From positions 1 to 34,622 of the forward strand of contig CAZHJK010000026.1 of NCBI GenBank assembly GCA_964533275.1: DNA of 34,622 bases, in the 5' to 3' direction. The stretch comes from CAZHJK01 sp964533275 (lineage in GTDB: Bacteria > Bacillota > Clostridia > Eubacteriales > Garciellaceae). Shown in pieces: positions 1 to 6,592 of the stretch; within the stretch, counting starts at the first letter, position 1; the number at the start of each line of letters is the position of its first letter. A model generated the notes under the pieces. The model did not search any database. It was not told where the DNA came from and was given only the letters and a program-made list of their open reading frames with translations. The position numbers were made by a program, and so were the translations under genes.

Positions 1-18
1 ATAGCTAAAGCTTTTTGG

Positions 19-48
19 AACCCCCGGTAAAACCGGGGGTTTTCTTCT
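19..48 (+). terminator. Rho-independent terminator of an upstream gene
   Basis: A perfect 10-bp stem (19-28 with 32-41) has a 3-nt AAA loop, a GC-rich core of five C and five G, and a downstream T-rich run. It should end a plus-strand gene lying before the window. The A-rich flank on the other side is weaker, so termination is mainly on the plus strand. Confidence 0.85.
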
Positions 49-75
49 ACAAAATAAAATATTTATTCTGCTATA

Positions 76-103
76 AGCAGGTTTATGTATATTTTATACT
101 GCT
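76..103 (+). promoter_or_regulatory. Possible promoter and autoregulatory site of the XRE gene
   Basis: A TATACT -10-like hexamer lies at 95-100. It sits within nested inverted repeats: GTATA/TATAC (87-91 and 95-99) and AGCAG/CTGCT (76-80 and 99-103). Such symmetry over a -10 box upstream of a small XRE gene would suit autorepression. No good -35 box is seen, so this is a weak call. Confidence 0.3.
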
Positions 104-130
104 CATTGCAGAATGTCAAGGGGAATTTTT

Positions 131-361
131 ATGTTTTCTAAAGAGATTTTTGCTGAACGTGTCAAAACATTACGCAAAATGAAAAATATTAAGCAATCGG
201 AATTAGGAAAAATTGTCGAGCTCTCTGATAATGCGGTAAGCGATATTGAAAGAGGATATAGATTAACTACCATGGAAAAATTAGATGCCCTAGCGGACTT
301 CTTTGATGTTTCCGTGGATTATCTAATGGGCAGAACAGATAATCCTAAGGTTAATAAATAG
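131..361 (+). CDS. Small XRE-family helix-turn-helix regulator
   Basis: The 76-residue protein is essentially one HTH_3/Cro-C1 DNA-binding domain. The helix-turn-helix core reads KQSELGKIVELSDNAVSDIE, and the tail DALADFFDVSVDYLMGRTD is typical of phage-type and SinR-like repressors. The ATG at 131 is preferred because AAGGGG (118-123) lies 7 nt upstream. An in-frame ATG at 113 has no such site. It stands alone, between a terminator on the left and a shared hairpin on the right, and converges with the toxin/antitoxin-like genes. Its target is unknown. A role in regulating itself or the neighbouring decayed unit is only a guess from position. Confidence 0.85.
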   Translation: MFSKEIFAERVKTLRKMKNIKQSELGKIVELSDNAVSDIERGYRLTTMEKLDALADFFDVSVDYLMGRTDNPKVNK

Positions 362-382
362 TAGTAAAAACTTCTAACTAAA

Positions 383-422
383 AAAAGGACTAAAGTGCCA
401 CTTTACACTTAGTCCTTTTAAT
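383..422. terminator. Bidirectional terminator between convergent genes
   Basis: Arms AAAAGGACT (383-391) and AGTCCTTTT (411-419) pair perfectly. They are extended by AAGTG/CACTT across a single bulged A at 392, with an 8-nt loop. A-run and T-run flanks on both sides let it serve the XRE gene (plus) and the gene ending at 445 (minus). Confidence 0.8.
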
Positions 423-444
423 ATTATCTTTTAATTTTAATTCC

Positions 445-822
445 TTATACCCTTATCAGTCCTGCTATATCAAAATATACATTCCTAGCACTAAATGGTG
501 CTGGACTCGAATACATTAACTTTATTCTATCAAAGTCGCTAATTCGTTTTGAATGATAATATGGCTTATCAAACTTTAATCTATCATCTCTTAGCCATTC
601 CGGTACCTGTATTCCATTGATTTGGAGATAATAATCAATCATAGCAGAAACTTTTATCAAAAAAACAATCTCCTCTGAATCACACAATTCTAATTTAACT
701 GGTTGACCCAGGCTTTCAATGAAATTCTTATCTTTTGATTTCAGCAATTCCAATATTTGATTTAAACTTGTATCCTCATCAGTATTCTTATACAATTCCT
801 CCAAGTACTTATTCCCAATCAT
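445..822 (-). CDS. Uncharacterised partner of a DUF6036-type nucleotidyltransferase (antitoxin-like)
   Basis: This 125-residue soluble protein has no signal peptide or membrane segment. The C-terminal half (VPEWLRDDRLKFDKPYY ... SSPAPFSARNVYFD) has the pattern W-x-DD-x-L-x(3)-P then SP-x-x-F-x-x-R-x-V-Y. From memory, this recurs in small proteins encoded beside nucleotidyltransferases in toxin/antitoxin-like pairs. Its start overlaps the end of the upstream coding fragment by 14 nt, which indicates translational coupling. The pair shares a promoter at about 1136-1164. Because the nucleotidyltransferase is broken, this gene is probably an orphan. The function is inferred from context only. Confidence 0.6.
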   Translation of the reverse strand: MIGNKYLEELYKNTDEDTSLNQILELLKSKDKNFIESLGQPVKLELCDSEEIVFLIKVSAMIDYYLQINGIQVPEWLRDDRLKFDKPYYHSKRISDFDRIKLMYSSPAPFSARNVYFDIAGLIRV

Positions 823-1112
823 ATCCTAAATTCTCCCCAAGATTCTTTATAAAGTTTATCTGCCTCTCTCCTAATATCCTAAGTGGAATATATTCAGAAA
901 TTCTTTCCAACAATTCCTCTTTGTCAGAAATATTTAAGTCTTTACATAAAATATATGCATCATTAAAATCTTTAGCAGGTTCAGGCCTTGCAGCAAGTAC
1001 TTTCATAGCTAACAGTTGCTCAGCTTTCAAGCTTTAACTGGTTTTCCTTGAGTCCTTCATTTAAATAATCAAATACCTGGAGTAATTTCTCTTTGTCCAT
1101 TAACCCATACAC
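809..1112 (-). pseudogene. Remnant of a DUF6036-family nucleotidyltransferase with an internal deletion
   Basis: Two out-of-phase pieces of one gene are visible. The first begins at GTG 1112, 8 nt after the AGGGAGG site at 1121-1127. It reads DKEKLLQVFDYLNEGLKE and stops at TGA 1020. The second continues in another frame (LLAMKVLAARPEPAKDFNDA ... GYDWE) to a stop at 809. The first piece resembles the N-terminus and the second the C-terminus of DUF6036/AbiEii-like nucleotidyltransferases. The GG/DxD catalytic core that should lie between them, about 100 residues or more, is missing. The junction is near 1020-1030. A TTG start at 1030 could in principle express the C-terminal 73 residues. The enzyme is therefore inactive. 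Confidence 0.65.
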
Positions 1113-1135
1113 ATGAGACACCTCCCTATAAATGC

Positions 1136-1164
1136 ATTATATCCTCCTTTTAAGTCTATCTCAA
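1136..1164 (-). promoter_or_regulatory. Sigma-A-type promoter of the decayed toxin/antitoxin-like unit
   Basis: On the minus strand, TTGAGA (1159-1164) and TATAAT (1136-1141) are separated by 17 nt. The AGGGAGG ribosome binding site follows a few bases downstream. The promoter looks intact although the first gene is broken. Confidence 0.6.
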
Positions 1165-1353
1165 TGTCTGTCCTCATCCCAAACATCTATCATGTTTAAG
1201 TTTCTTTGGATAAATTTCATACCTATCGCAGAAATCTTAACCTATTATCGCATCAATAATTGGAGTTATATTTAAGTCAGCTAAGGTCTTGAATCCTTTA
1301 CTACCAAAAGTTTGGAAGCAAGAGAACCGTCCCCACGCTTCTTTCTTTTCTTA
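1165..1353. other. Gene debris without an intact reading frame
   Basis: No intact gene is seen here. On the minus strand from about 1313 downward one frame reads FGSKGFKTLADLNITPIID. It then continues through in-frame stops (DFCDRYEIYPKKLKHDR...), which looks like a decayed coding sequence. Its family could not be identified. Confidence 0.35.
1315..1341. repeat. REP-like short hairpin element
   Basis: GAAGC (1315-1319) and GCTTC (1337-1341) bracket AGAGAACCGTCCCCA. This resembles a dispersed GGGACGGTTCTC-type intergenic sequence that I recall from clostridial genomes. Only one copy is present in the window, so its repeat nature rests on memory. Confidence 0.35.
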
Positions 1354-1384
1354 TAAAAAACACTTGGAGGATTTCCCCCAAGTG
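1354..1384 (-). terminator. Terminator of the glucosaminidase/membrane-protein unit
   Basis: On the minus strand a 7-bp stem (1361-1367 with 1378-1384) is extended by two more G-C pairs. It has a short loop and is followed by six U (1354-1360 region). It lies 15 nt after the stop at 1399. Confidence 0.8.
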
Positions 1385-1398
1385 CCTTTTATCTGAGC

Positions 1399-2832
1399 CT
1401 AATGGCGTCCCTTTGATTTCAACTTTCCTCGACTTCTAAATCCATATATTAGAAATATAATTAATGTAATAATCCATAATCCATAGCCTCCATATTTAAT
1501 TAAGTCTGTGGATATTTCTTCTACTTCATCAAATTTTACAAAGGCACTTTTTACATTACTTAATGAATCCATATATACTAATTCTGTTTCATCATTACTT
1601 ACAAGACCATGGGTTATAATAGCCTCTTCATCATATAACCATCCATTTATCTTGTTATTAAACTGTATGGTAGGATCTATATCCGTTAGTAGTTTACTTA
1701 TGGTTATTTCATGTTCATTATAGGAGTTTTCATTAAGAAGTCTTTCGTCACCTTCTTCTAAAGTCTTATTAACCAGCATAGATACCTTATTATCTTTATT
1801 AGACACTAAAAATACTTCTTGTACAGGATTATTTTTCTCATCTAATAAATATACATAACCATTATTTTCTTCATCAGCTGCTATAATATAATTATTCTTA
1901 TCCATCGTATAATAAAAGCCTTTGGAAGGTTCTTCTTTATTTATAAACCCCTTCTCAAATCCTAATTCTTCCATTGCTGTATCTAGATAAGGGTCAACTA
2001 GTAATTCTAGTTTTCTTGTACCATCTTTTATTTGGAAGCTTGACTTTTCTGGTGTCTTTAGCTCTATTTTAAATTCTTGCACTAGCTTATCCTGTGTTGC
2101 CTTTATCACAAATTCTACGCTATCCTTACCTTTATCAATAGTGATATTTTGTGGATAATCTAGTTTTACATCATCTTTGATGGTATTTATCTTTAAATTG
2201 ATTTTATCTATATTTCTAGGTAAGTCTCCACTATATTCAAATTTCTGGGATTCGGGCTTAAACGAAAGAAGACTCTTTCCCTTTAAACGCTCTGAATTAG
2301 AAATAACATCAATTTCTTTTATCAAGGGTGTTTTCATGCGTTTTTCTAATTCTTCCTTCTCTAATTCTTCTGCAGTTTTCTTTTCTTCCTCTGTATTATC
2401 TAATTGTGGTGGCTTTGGTGTATTAGTTTTTGGTTTTGAGGCTGATTTTTCTACAACTGTAATTGTAAATGACCCTTGTGCCAATGCATCAAATATATCA
2501 TCACCATTTACACCAACACCATCAGTTCCTTTTATAGTAAATGTTGTCTTTCCTGGCTTTTCACCTTTTGCTTTGATATTTGCCCCTTGATAATAAGAAG
2601 TATTATTTAAAGATACATTTTTATTATTAGCTACTACATTAAAAAATAATTCATATTTATTTACATCATAGTTAAATTTTAAATCTATACTTTGACCTAC
2701 TTCTATAGTATGGTTTGAAACACTAATATTTACCTTTTGCGCAGCTCCTACAGTATTAACAAATACTAAGTTTAAAGTAAATGTTAATATAAGAGCAACA
2801 AACATTTTAAAATATCTTTTTCTTTTAAACAT
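1399..2832 (-). CDS. Single-pass surface protein with Ig/cohesin-like and cadherin-like domains
   Basis: The start is the ATG at 2832, 6 nt after GAGGGG; the in-frame ATG at 2865 lies in a tandem repeat. The 477-residue product has a signal peptide (1-31) and an Ig- or diverged cohesin-like beta domain (about 32-127). A Pro/Glu/Lys linker with short coiled-coil character (130-167) follows. Next comes a cadherin-like beta-sandwich (about 172-260, ending EFKIELK), then a membrane-proximal domain (about 275-440). It ends with one transmembrane helix (about 447-464) and a basic tail ending GKLKSKGRH. The architecture parallels the two cohesin proteins at 8636-10962, down to the closing GRH. It follows a dockerin-bearing glucosaminidase in the same unit, so it may anchor that enzyme. 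The cohesin identity of the N-terminal domain is unproven. Confidence 0.75.
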   Translation of the reverse strand: MFKRKRYFKMFVALILTFTLNLVFVNTVGAAQKVNISVSNHTIEVGQSIDLKFNYDVNKYELFFNVVANNKNVSLNNTSYYQGANIKAKGEKPGKTTFTIKGTDGVGVNGDDIFDALAQGSFTITVVEKSASKPKTNTPKPPQLDNTEEEKKTAEELEKEELEKRMKTPLIKEIDVISNSERLKGKSLLSFKPESQKFEYSGDLPRNIDKINLKINTIKDDVKLDYPQNITIDKGKDSVEFVIKATQDKLVQEFKIELKTPEKSSFQIKDGTRKLELLVDPYLDTAMEELGFEKGFINKEEPSKGFYYTMDKNNYIIAADEENNGYVYLLDEKNNPVQEVFLVSNKDNKVSMLVNKTLEEGDERLLNENSYNEHEITISKLLTDIDPTIQFNNKINGWLYDEEAIITHGLVSNDETELVYMDSLSNVKSAFVKFDEVEEISTDLIKYGGYGLWIITLIIFLIYGFRSRGKLKSKGRH

Positions 2833-2843
2833 ATAATTCCCCT

Positions 2844-2902
2844 CACTTATTAAAGTCTTTATCACTTATTAAAAGTCTTTATCACTTATTAAAAGTCTTT
2901 AT
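2844..2902. repeat. Triplicated ~20-bp tandem repeat across a stop codon and intergenic region
   Basis: Copies lie at 2844-2862 (19 bp), 2863-2882 and 2883-2902. On the minus strand the unit begins ATAAAGACTTT. The copy nearest the glucosaminidase encodes its last residues and stop. The other two copies form the spacer before the next gene's ribosome binding site. Confidence 0.9.
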
Positions 2903-4919
2903 CTATGCCTGCTATTACTCTACGCATTTTCATAACATCTATAGCCGATACCTTCCCATCATTATTAACATCCGCAATTTCTTTTTGCCCACTATTAAAG
3001 TTTCTATATCCTGCAATATATTGTCTAACAAACATTACATCTATAGCACTAAGTTTCCCATCACCATTTACATCGCCCTTTTTATATTGTACATCTGGTT
3101 TCTCTATCTTTAAATAATCAGTATGAACAAAACCAGTTTTACCATTATAAGTAGTTTTTGCCCAACTTATACCCTTTGGTTCTTTTATTGGTTCTACCTT
3201 AAGTACTGTGCCTTCTTTAATAGAAGCAATAGCAGAAGATGATGTGGTAAAGCTTTCCCTTAGGTTTAGACTTGTGGCTGTTACAACAGCATTTACTTGC
3301 TTTTCATATATTAACTCTTTCTTAGGCGGCTTCCAGTCTGTTGGCTTTTTAGGAACACTATTATCAGGTCCATAGGCAGCAATATTAGTAATGCTACCGC
3401 CTTCTATATATCCTAATTCATCAAATAGATTTAGTGGGAAAGTTCCAGGATATGATTTCCCCTCATAGTTTGGCATCCATAGAGTAGTCTTTATCCTATT
3501 ATTTTCTTTCCCTAAATTTACAATTACCTGGTTAATTAAACTACTTTTGGTTTTATACCATTCACTATTTGTAGTCGCATCTTTTTTCACTGAATATGAT
3601 GTTTTATCTTTTAATAATGAAAGATCATAAGCATTATAATCCTTATAACCATTAAGTGCGTCCATTCTATAATACATGCTGGCTACCTTAATACCATAAT
3701 AGGGATCCGAGGCATATTTTACTGTTATCCCTGCTGATTTGTTTCCAAAGGATGGACCATAATGTCTCCAATCCCCAACATTCATATATCCTGCAATTTG
3801 AGATCTCATATGAATAGCAATACCTTCACCTATATTATCATAGATTTGTGCATTATCTGGATTAGAATCTACTGCGCCCCATCCAAATAAATTATTCCTA
3901 TTTATAGCATAAGAACTTGTCCCATATGCTGATTCTAGATTAGCCTGTTGAAAAATCATTACTGGATTCATACCATATTTTAAACCCTGCTCTATAAAAT
4001 GATGAGTCTGTCCCTTCATAACAGAACTATTTTTACCATAATACTCTAGTAGCTTATCGAAAGCCTCTGGTTTATGATTTGTCATTGTCCTTAAGGGTAA
4101 CCATTGAAAATAGGAATAGTAATCTTTATCTCCCACTCTATTCTTTAAATCCCTATCTGAATAAAACTTAATCCCATCTGGTGAATAATAGTTTTTCCCT
4201 ACGGATAAGTAATCTGGAGCCACTCCATAGGTTAACTCAATCTCACTAAAATCAGGATGAGCCTGGGTGTAATAAACTCTTATCTCATTGACATTGCCGC
4301 TTTCGCTTTTTTCAACTCTGTATTTCTCTTGGTGGGGAACTTTTGAATAAGCACTATTCTGTGATGGTTTATAATCTGCGTTCCCTCCTAGACTTATACT
4401 TATACCATTTTCAATATATATCATAGGAATAATATCTATTTTATCTACTTCAACATATCCCCTTCCCCCTTGAATTTCAATATCTGTAATAATCCTACCA
4501 TCGTATAAAAAATAGTCATATACATACATCATATAATGGGCTGGAATATAGGTGTGAGCAGAGGTAAGCGCCTTATTTGTGTAGATGTTTAGGGTTGTAG
4601 CAGCTGAAGCCTTCCCTTTACGATAGGGAAAAGACTGGGCTTGTCCACGAGTAGCTGCTACTATTTTTAGGGGAGAAAGTCCGTTATCTGAAGTGATAAC
4701 ACCATCTCTGTATTTATTCATTTCAGTCTTTGCTTTTTCAAAGTTTGTCGTTGTTAATAATACCTTACCAAAATTAACCTTATTACCGCTAGTAGTTAAA
4801 TTATATACCTTATATGTATTTGAACTAGCTTCAACATTTGGATAGATATTAAACCCTATAATAAATACTATCAAAATAAATGATAATATAAGTTTGAATA
4901 TTTTATTTTTAAAAACCAT
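2889..4919 (-). CDS. Secreted glucosaminidase with SH3 and dockerin modules
   Basis: This 676-residue peptidoglycan hydrolase would cleave the glycan strand at N-acetylglucosamine. It has a signal peptide (1-32) and an unassigned N-terminal region (about 35-290). A LytD-type glucosaminidase domain (about 295-430) follows, with the catalytic Glu329 in QQANLESAYGTSSYAINRNN. A bacterial SH3 domain (543-606) and a C-terminal type-I dockerin (613-672) complete it. The dockerin has two calcium loops, DVNGDGKLSAID and DVNNDGKVSAID. The ATG is placed 8 nt after AAGGGGG and a sigma-A promoter lies upstream. It is the first gene of a two-gene unit with the membrane protein at 1399-2832. The dockerin implies attachment to a cohesin, probably one of the membrane-anchored cohesins encoded nearby. 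Confidence 0.9.
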   Translation of the reverse strand: MVFKNKIFKLILSFILIVFIIGFNIYPNVEASSNTYKVYNLTTSGNKVNFGKVLLTTTNFEKAKTEMNKYRDGVITSDNGLSPLKIVAATRGQAQSFPYRKGKASAATTLNIYTNKALTSAHTYIPAHYMMYVYDYFLYDGRIITDIEIQGGRGYVEVDKIDIIPMIYIENGISISLGGNADYKPSQNSAYSKVPHQEKYRVEKSESGNVNEIRVYYTQAHPDFSEIELTYGVAPDYLSVGKNYYSPDGIKFYSDRDLKNRVGDKDYYSYFQWLPLRTMTNHKPEAFDKLLEYYGKNSSVMKGQTHHFIEQGLKYGMNPVMIFQQANLESAYGTSSYAINRNNLFGWGAVDSNPDNAQIYDNIGEGIAIHMRSQIAGYMNVGDWRHYGPSFGNKSAGITVKYASDPYYGIKVASMYYRMDALNGYKDYNAYDLSLLKDKTSYSVKKDATTNSEWYKTKSSLINQVIVNLGKENNRIKTTLWMPNYEGKSYPGTFPLNLFDELGYIEGGSITNIAAYGPDNSVPKKPTDWKPPKKELIYEKQVNAVVTATSLNLRESFTTSSSAIASIKEGTVLKVEPIKEPKGISWAKTTYNGKTGFVHTDYLKIEKPDVQYKKGDVNGDGKLSAIDVMFVRQYIAGYRNFNSGQKEIADVNNDGKVSAIDVMKMRRVIAGIDKDF

Positions 4920-4952
4920 TTATTATCCCCCTTGGTACCTTAATTATTCTTA

Positions 4953-4980
4953 ATTATAACATTATCCTTATAAAAAGTCA
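4953..4980 (-). promoter_or_regulatory. Sigma-A promoter of the glucosaminidase unit
   Basis: On the minus strand TGACTT (4975-4980) and TATAAT (4953-4958) are 16 nt apart. Transcription would start near 4946, about 27 nt before the ATG. Confidence 0.6.
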
Positions 4981-5017
4981 TCGGAATAAAAAAGGAAAAC
5001 TTTAGCACTTCCAACAC

Positions 5018-5051
5018 AAAGCCTGCTAACTCAATACAATTAGCAGGCCTT
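5018..5051 (-). terminator. Hairpin terminator of ugd
   Basis: A 9-bp stem GCCTGCTAA/TTAGCAGGC (5021-5029 with 5040-5048) is extended by two A-T pairs. It lies 47 nt beyond the ugd stop. The U-run on the minus strand is short and interrupted. Sixteen bases of one arm (5016-5031) recur exactly at 10976-10991. Confidence 0.6.
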
Positions 5052-5097
5052 GTAAGTTCTCATAAATTCCTTATTCTTTTATGATTAGATATACTTT

Positions 5098-6264
5098 TTA
5101 GTCCCTATTATATAGATCCCTTGTATAGACCTTATCTTCAACATCTTCAAGTTCCTTTGACATTCTATTTGAAACTATAACATCTGACATCTTCTTAAAT
5201 TCCTCAAAATCTCTTATTACCCTTGAATTATAAAAGGTTTCTTCCTTTAATACAGGTTCATAAACGACTACCTCTATTCCCTTTGCCTTAATTCTCTTCA
5301 TAATTCCTTGAATTGATGAGGATCTAAAATTATCAGAACCAGTTTTCATAGTCAGTCTATATATCCCTACTATAGATGGGTTCTTTCTAAGAATCATATC
5401 TGCAATATGATCCTTCCTGGTCCTATTAGACTCTACTATAGCTCCTATAATATTATTAGGAACATCATGATAATTAGCCATTAATTGCTTTGTATCCTTA
5501 GGTAGGCAATATCCACCATATCCAAAGGAAGGATTATTATAATGACTACCAATTCTAGGATCTAAACTTACCCCTTCTATTATATCCTTTGTATTTAAAC
5601 CTCTTACCTCTGCATAGGTATCCAATTCATTAAAATAGGCAACCCTTAATGCTAAATATGTGTTGGCAAATAGCTTAATTGCCTCAGCTTCTGTGGAGTC
5701 AGTATATAAAACATCTATATCCTTTTTAATGGCTCCCTCAAGTAATAGATTTGCAAAGTCTTCAGCTCTCTTAGACTTCTCCCCTACTATAATTCTTGAA
5801 GGATAAAGATTATCATATAGGGCATTTCCTTCCCTTAAAAATTCTGGTGAGAAGATTATATTATCTGTATTATACTTTTCCCTAATTTCTTTAGTAAATC
5901 CAACCGGAACAGTGGATTTTATAACCATTATCCCCTTAGGATTAATAGATAAGACATCTTCAATAACAGCTTCTACAGAAGAAGTATCAAAGTAATTTTT
6001 CTTAGGATCATAATTGGTAGGAGTTGCAATAATTATAAAATCCGCATCCTTATAAGCTAAAACACTATCTGTAGTAGCTAATAAATTTAACTCTTTAGTA
6101 CTTAGATACTCTTCTATCTCCTTATCAACTATGGGAGATTGTCTACTATTTATCATATCTACCTTTTCTTTCACTATATCTAGAGCTATTACATCATTAT
6201 GTTGCGCCAAAAGTATGGCATTTGATAATCCTACATATCCGGTTCCTGCAATAGTTATTTTCAT
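5098..6264 (-). CDS. ugd: UDP-glucose 6-dehydrogenase
   Basis: The enzyme oxidises UDP-glucose to UDP-glucuronate with 2 NAD+ in the cytoplasm. The 388-residue product matches the short Ugd type. It has an N-terminal Rossmann motif (MKITIAGTGYVGLSNAILLA), the TPT and KSTVPVG motifs, and the catalytic Cys253 in FGYGGYCLPKDTKQL. The C-terminal UDP-binding domain ends KVYTRDLYNRD. The start is the ATG at 6264, 9 nt after GGAG; an upstream in-frame ATG at 6291 lacks a site. It is monocistronic, with its own promoter and terminator, and diverges from the SpoIID operon. A C-terminal relic of a second ugd lies at 13839-13950, so this copy is probably the working source of UDP-glucuronate. Confidence 0.93.
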   Translation of the reverse strand: MKITIAGTGYVGLSNAILLAQHNDVIALDIVKEKVDMINSRQSPIVDKEIEEYLSTKELNLLATTDSVLAYKDADFIIIATPTNYDPKKNYFDTSSVEAVIEDVLSINPKGIMVIKSTVPVGFTKEIREKYNTDNIIFSPEFLREGNALYDNLYPSRIIVGEKSKRAEDFANLLLEGAIKKDIDVLYTDSTEAEAIKLFANTYLALRVAYFNELDTYAEVRGLNTKDIIEGVSLDPRIGSHYNNPSFGYGGYCLPKDTKQLMANYHDVPNNIIGAIVESNRTRKDHIADMILRKNPSIVGIYRLTMKTGSDNFRSSSIQGIMKRIKAKGIEVVVYEPVLKEETFYNSRVIRDFEEFKKMSDVIVSNRMSKELEDVEDKVYTRDLYNRD

Positions 6265-6307
6265 TTTCTTTCGCTCCAATCTAAAATACATTTATCTCTA
6301 TTGTTCT

Positions 6308-6335
6308 ATTTTACTATACTTTTTATATATATCAA
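6308..6335 (-). promoter_or_regulatory. Sigma-A promoter of ugd
   Basis: On the minus strand TTGATA (6330-6335) and TAAAAT (6308-6313) are 16 nt apart, about 45 nt before the ATG at 6264. The rest of the 328-nt gap between ugd and the SpoIID gene holds the divergent promoter and leader described separately. Confidence 0.5.
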
Positions 6336-6445
6336 TGCACTTTATCATCACATTTCACAGTTATGCTTATTCTGGTAATAAAATCATCCTTAAAACCTAT
6401 TCCACTATCCTTCCTAAAGTCTTATAATTAAGTAATTATATCCAA

Positions 6446-6474
6446 TTGACATAAGTATCTAAATCTATTATTAT
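6446..6474 (+). promoter_or_regulatory. Strong sigma-A promoter of the SpoIID/cohesin operon
   Basis: A consensus TTGACA (6446-6451) and TATTAT (6469-6474) have an optimal 17-nt spacer. Transcription should begin near 6481, giving a leader of about 110 nt before the GTG at 6593. The -10 box is covered by a perfect palindrome. Confidence 0.75.
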
Positions 6475-6489
6475 TTAGCTAAATAATAA
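6468..6489. promoter_or_regulatory. Perfect 22-bp palindrome over the -10 box (candidate operator)
   Basis: The sequence is perfectly self-complementary around the centre 6478/6479 (core TTTAGCTAAA), 11 bp on each side. It covers the -10 box and the expected start site, a classic position for a repressor. An AT-rich cruciform or RNA hairpin is a less likely reading. Confidence 0.6.
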
Positions 6490-6495
6490 AGATTA

Positions 6496-6533
6496 TGTAA
6501 ATCTTGTCGATTTATATATAAGACAAATTTACA
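6496..6533 (+). promoter_or_regulatory. Leader stem-loop of the SpoIID operon
   Basis: TGTAAAT-c-TTGTC (6496-6508) pairs with GACAAATTTACA (6522-6533) in 12 base pairs with one bulged C and a 13-nt AT-rich loop. It lies in the predicted 5' leader, about 40 nt before the ribosome binding site AAGGGGG (6575-6581). It matches no riboswitch class I recognise. It may stabilise the mRNA or bind a regulator. Confidence 0.5.
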
Positions 6534-6592
6534 CAACTTTAGAAAATTCACTAGACAGATTTTACATACATAACAAGGGGGATAAAAAAATA

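Noticed and set aside
735..1037. Open frame of 100 codons on the plus strand over the toxin/antitoxin-like remnant
   Set aside because: It mirrors the minus-strand genes. Its composition (Ser/Phe/Ile runs) is what an antisense shadow would give.
2844..2902. Short regular repeats as a CRISPR array
   Set aside because: The units are directly adjacent without unique spacers and overlap a coding end. No cas genes are present.
6131..6427. Open frame reading out of the ugd start region on the plus strand
   Set aside because: Mostly antisense to ugd and its promoter, without a convincing start site. The protein has no recognisable features.
6487..6513. Sigma-D-like promoter TAAA-N15-GTCGATTT before the SpoIID gene, attractive because autolysins are often sigma-D controlled
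   Set aside because: Two mismatches in the -10 element, and it overlaps the leader hairpin. The upstream TTGACA-17-TATTAT promoter is far better, so this is kept only as a remote alternative.
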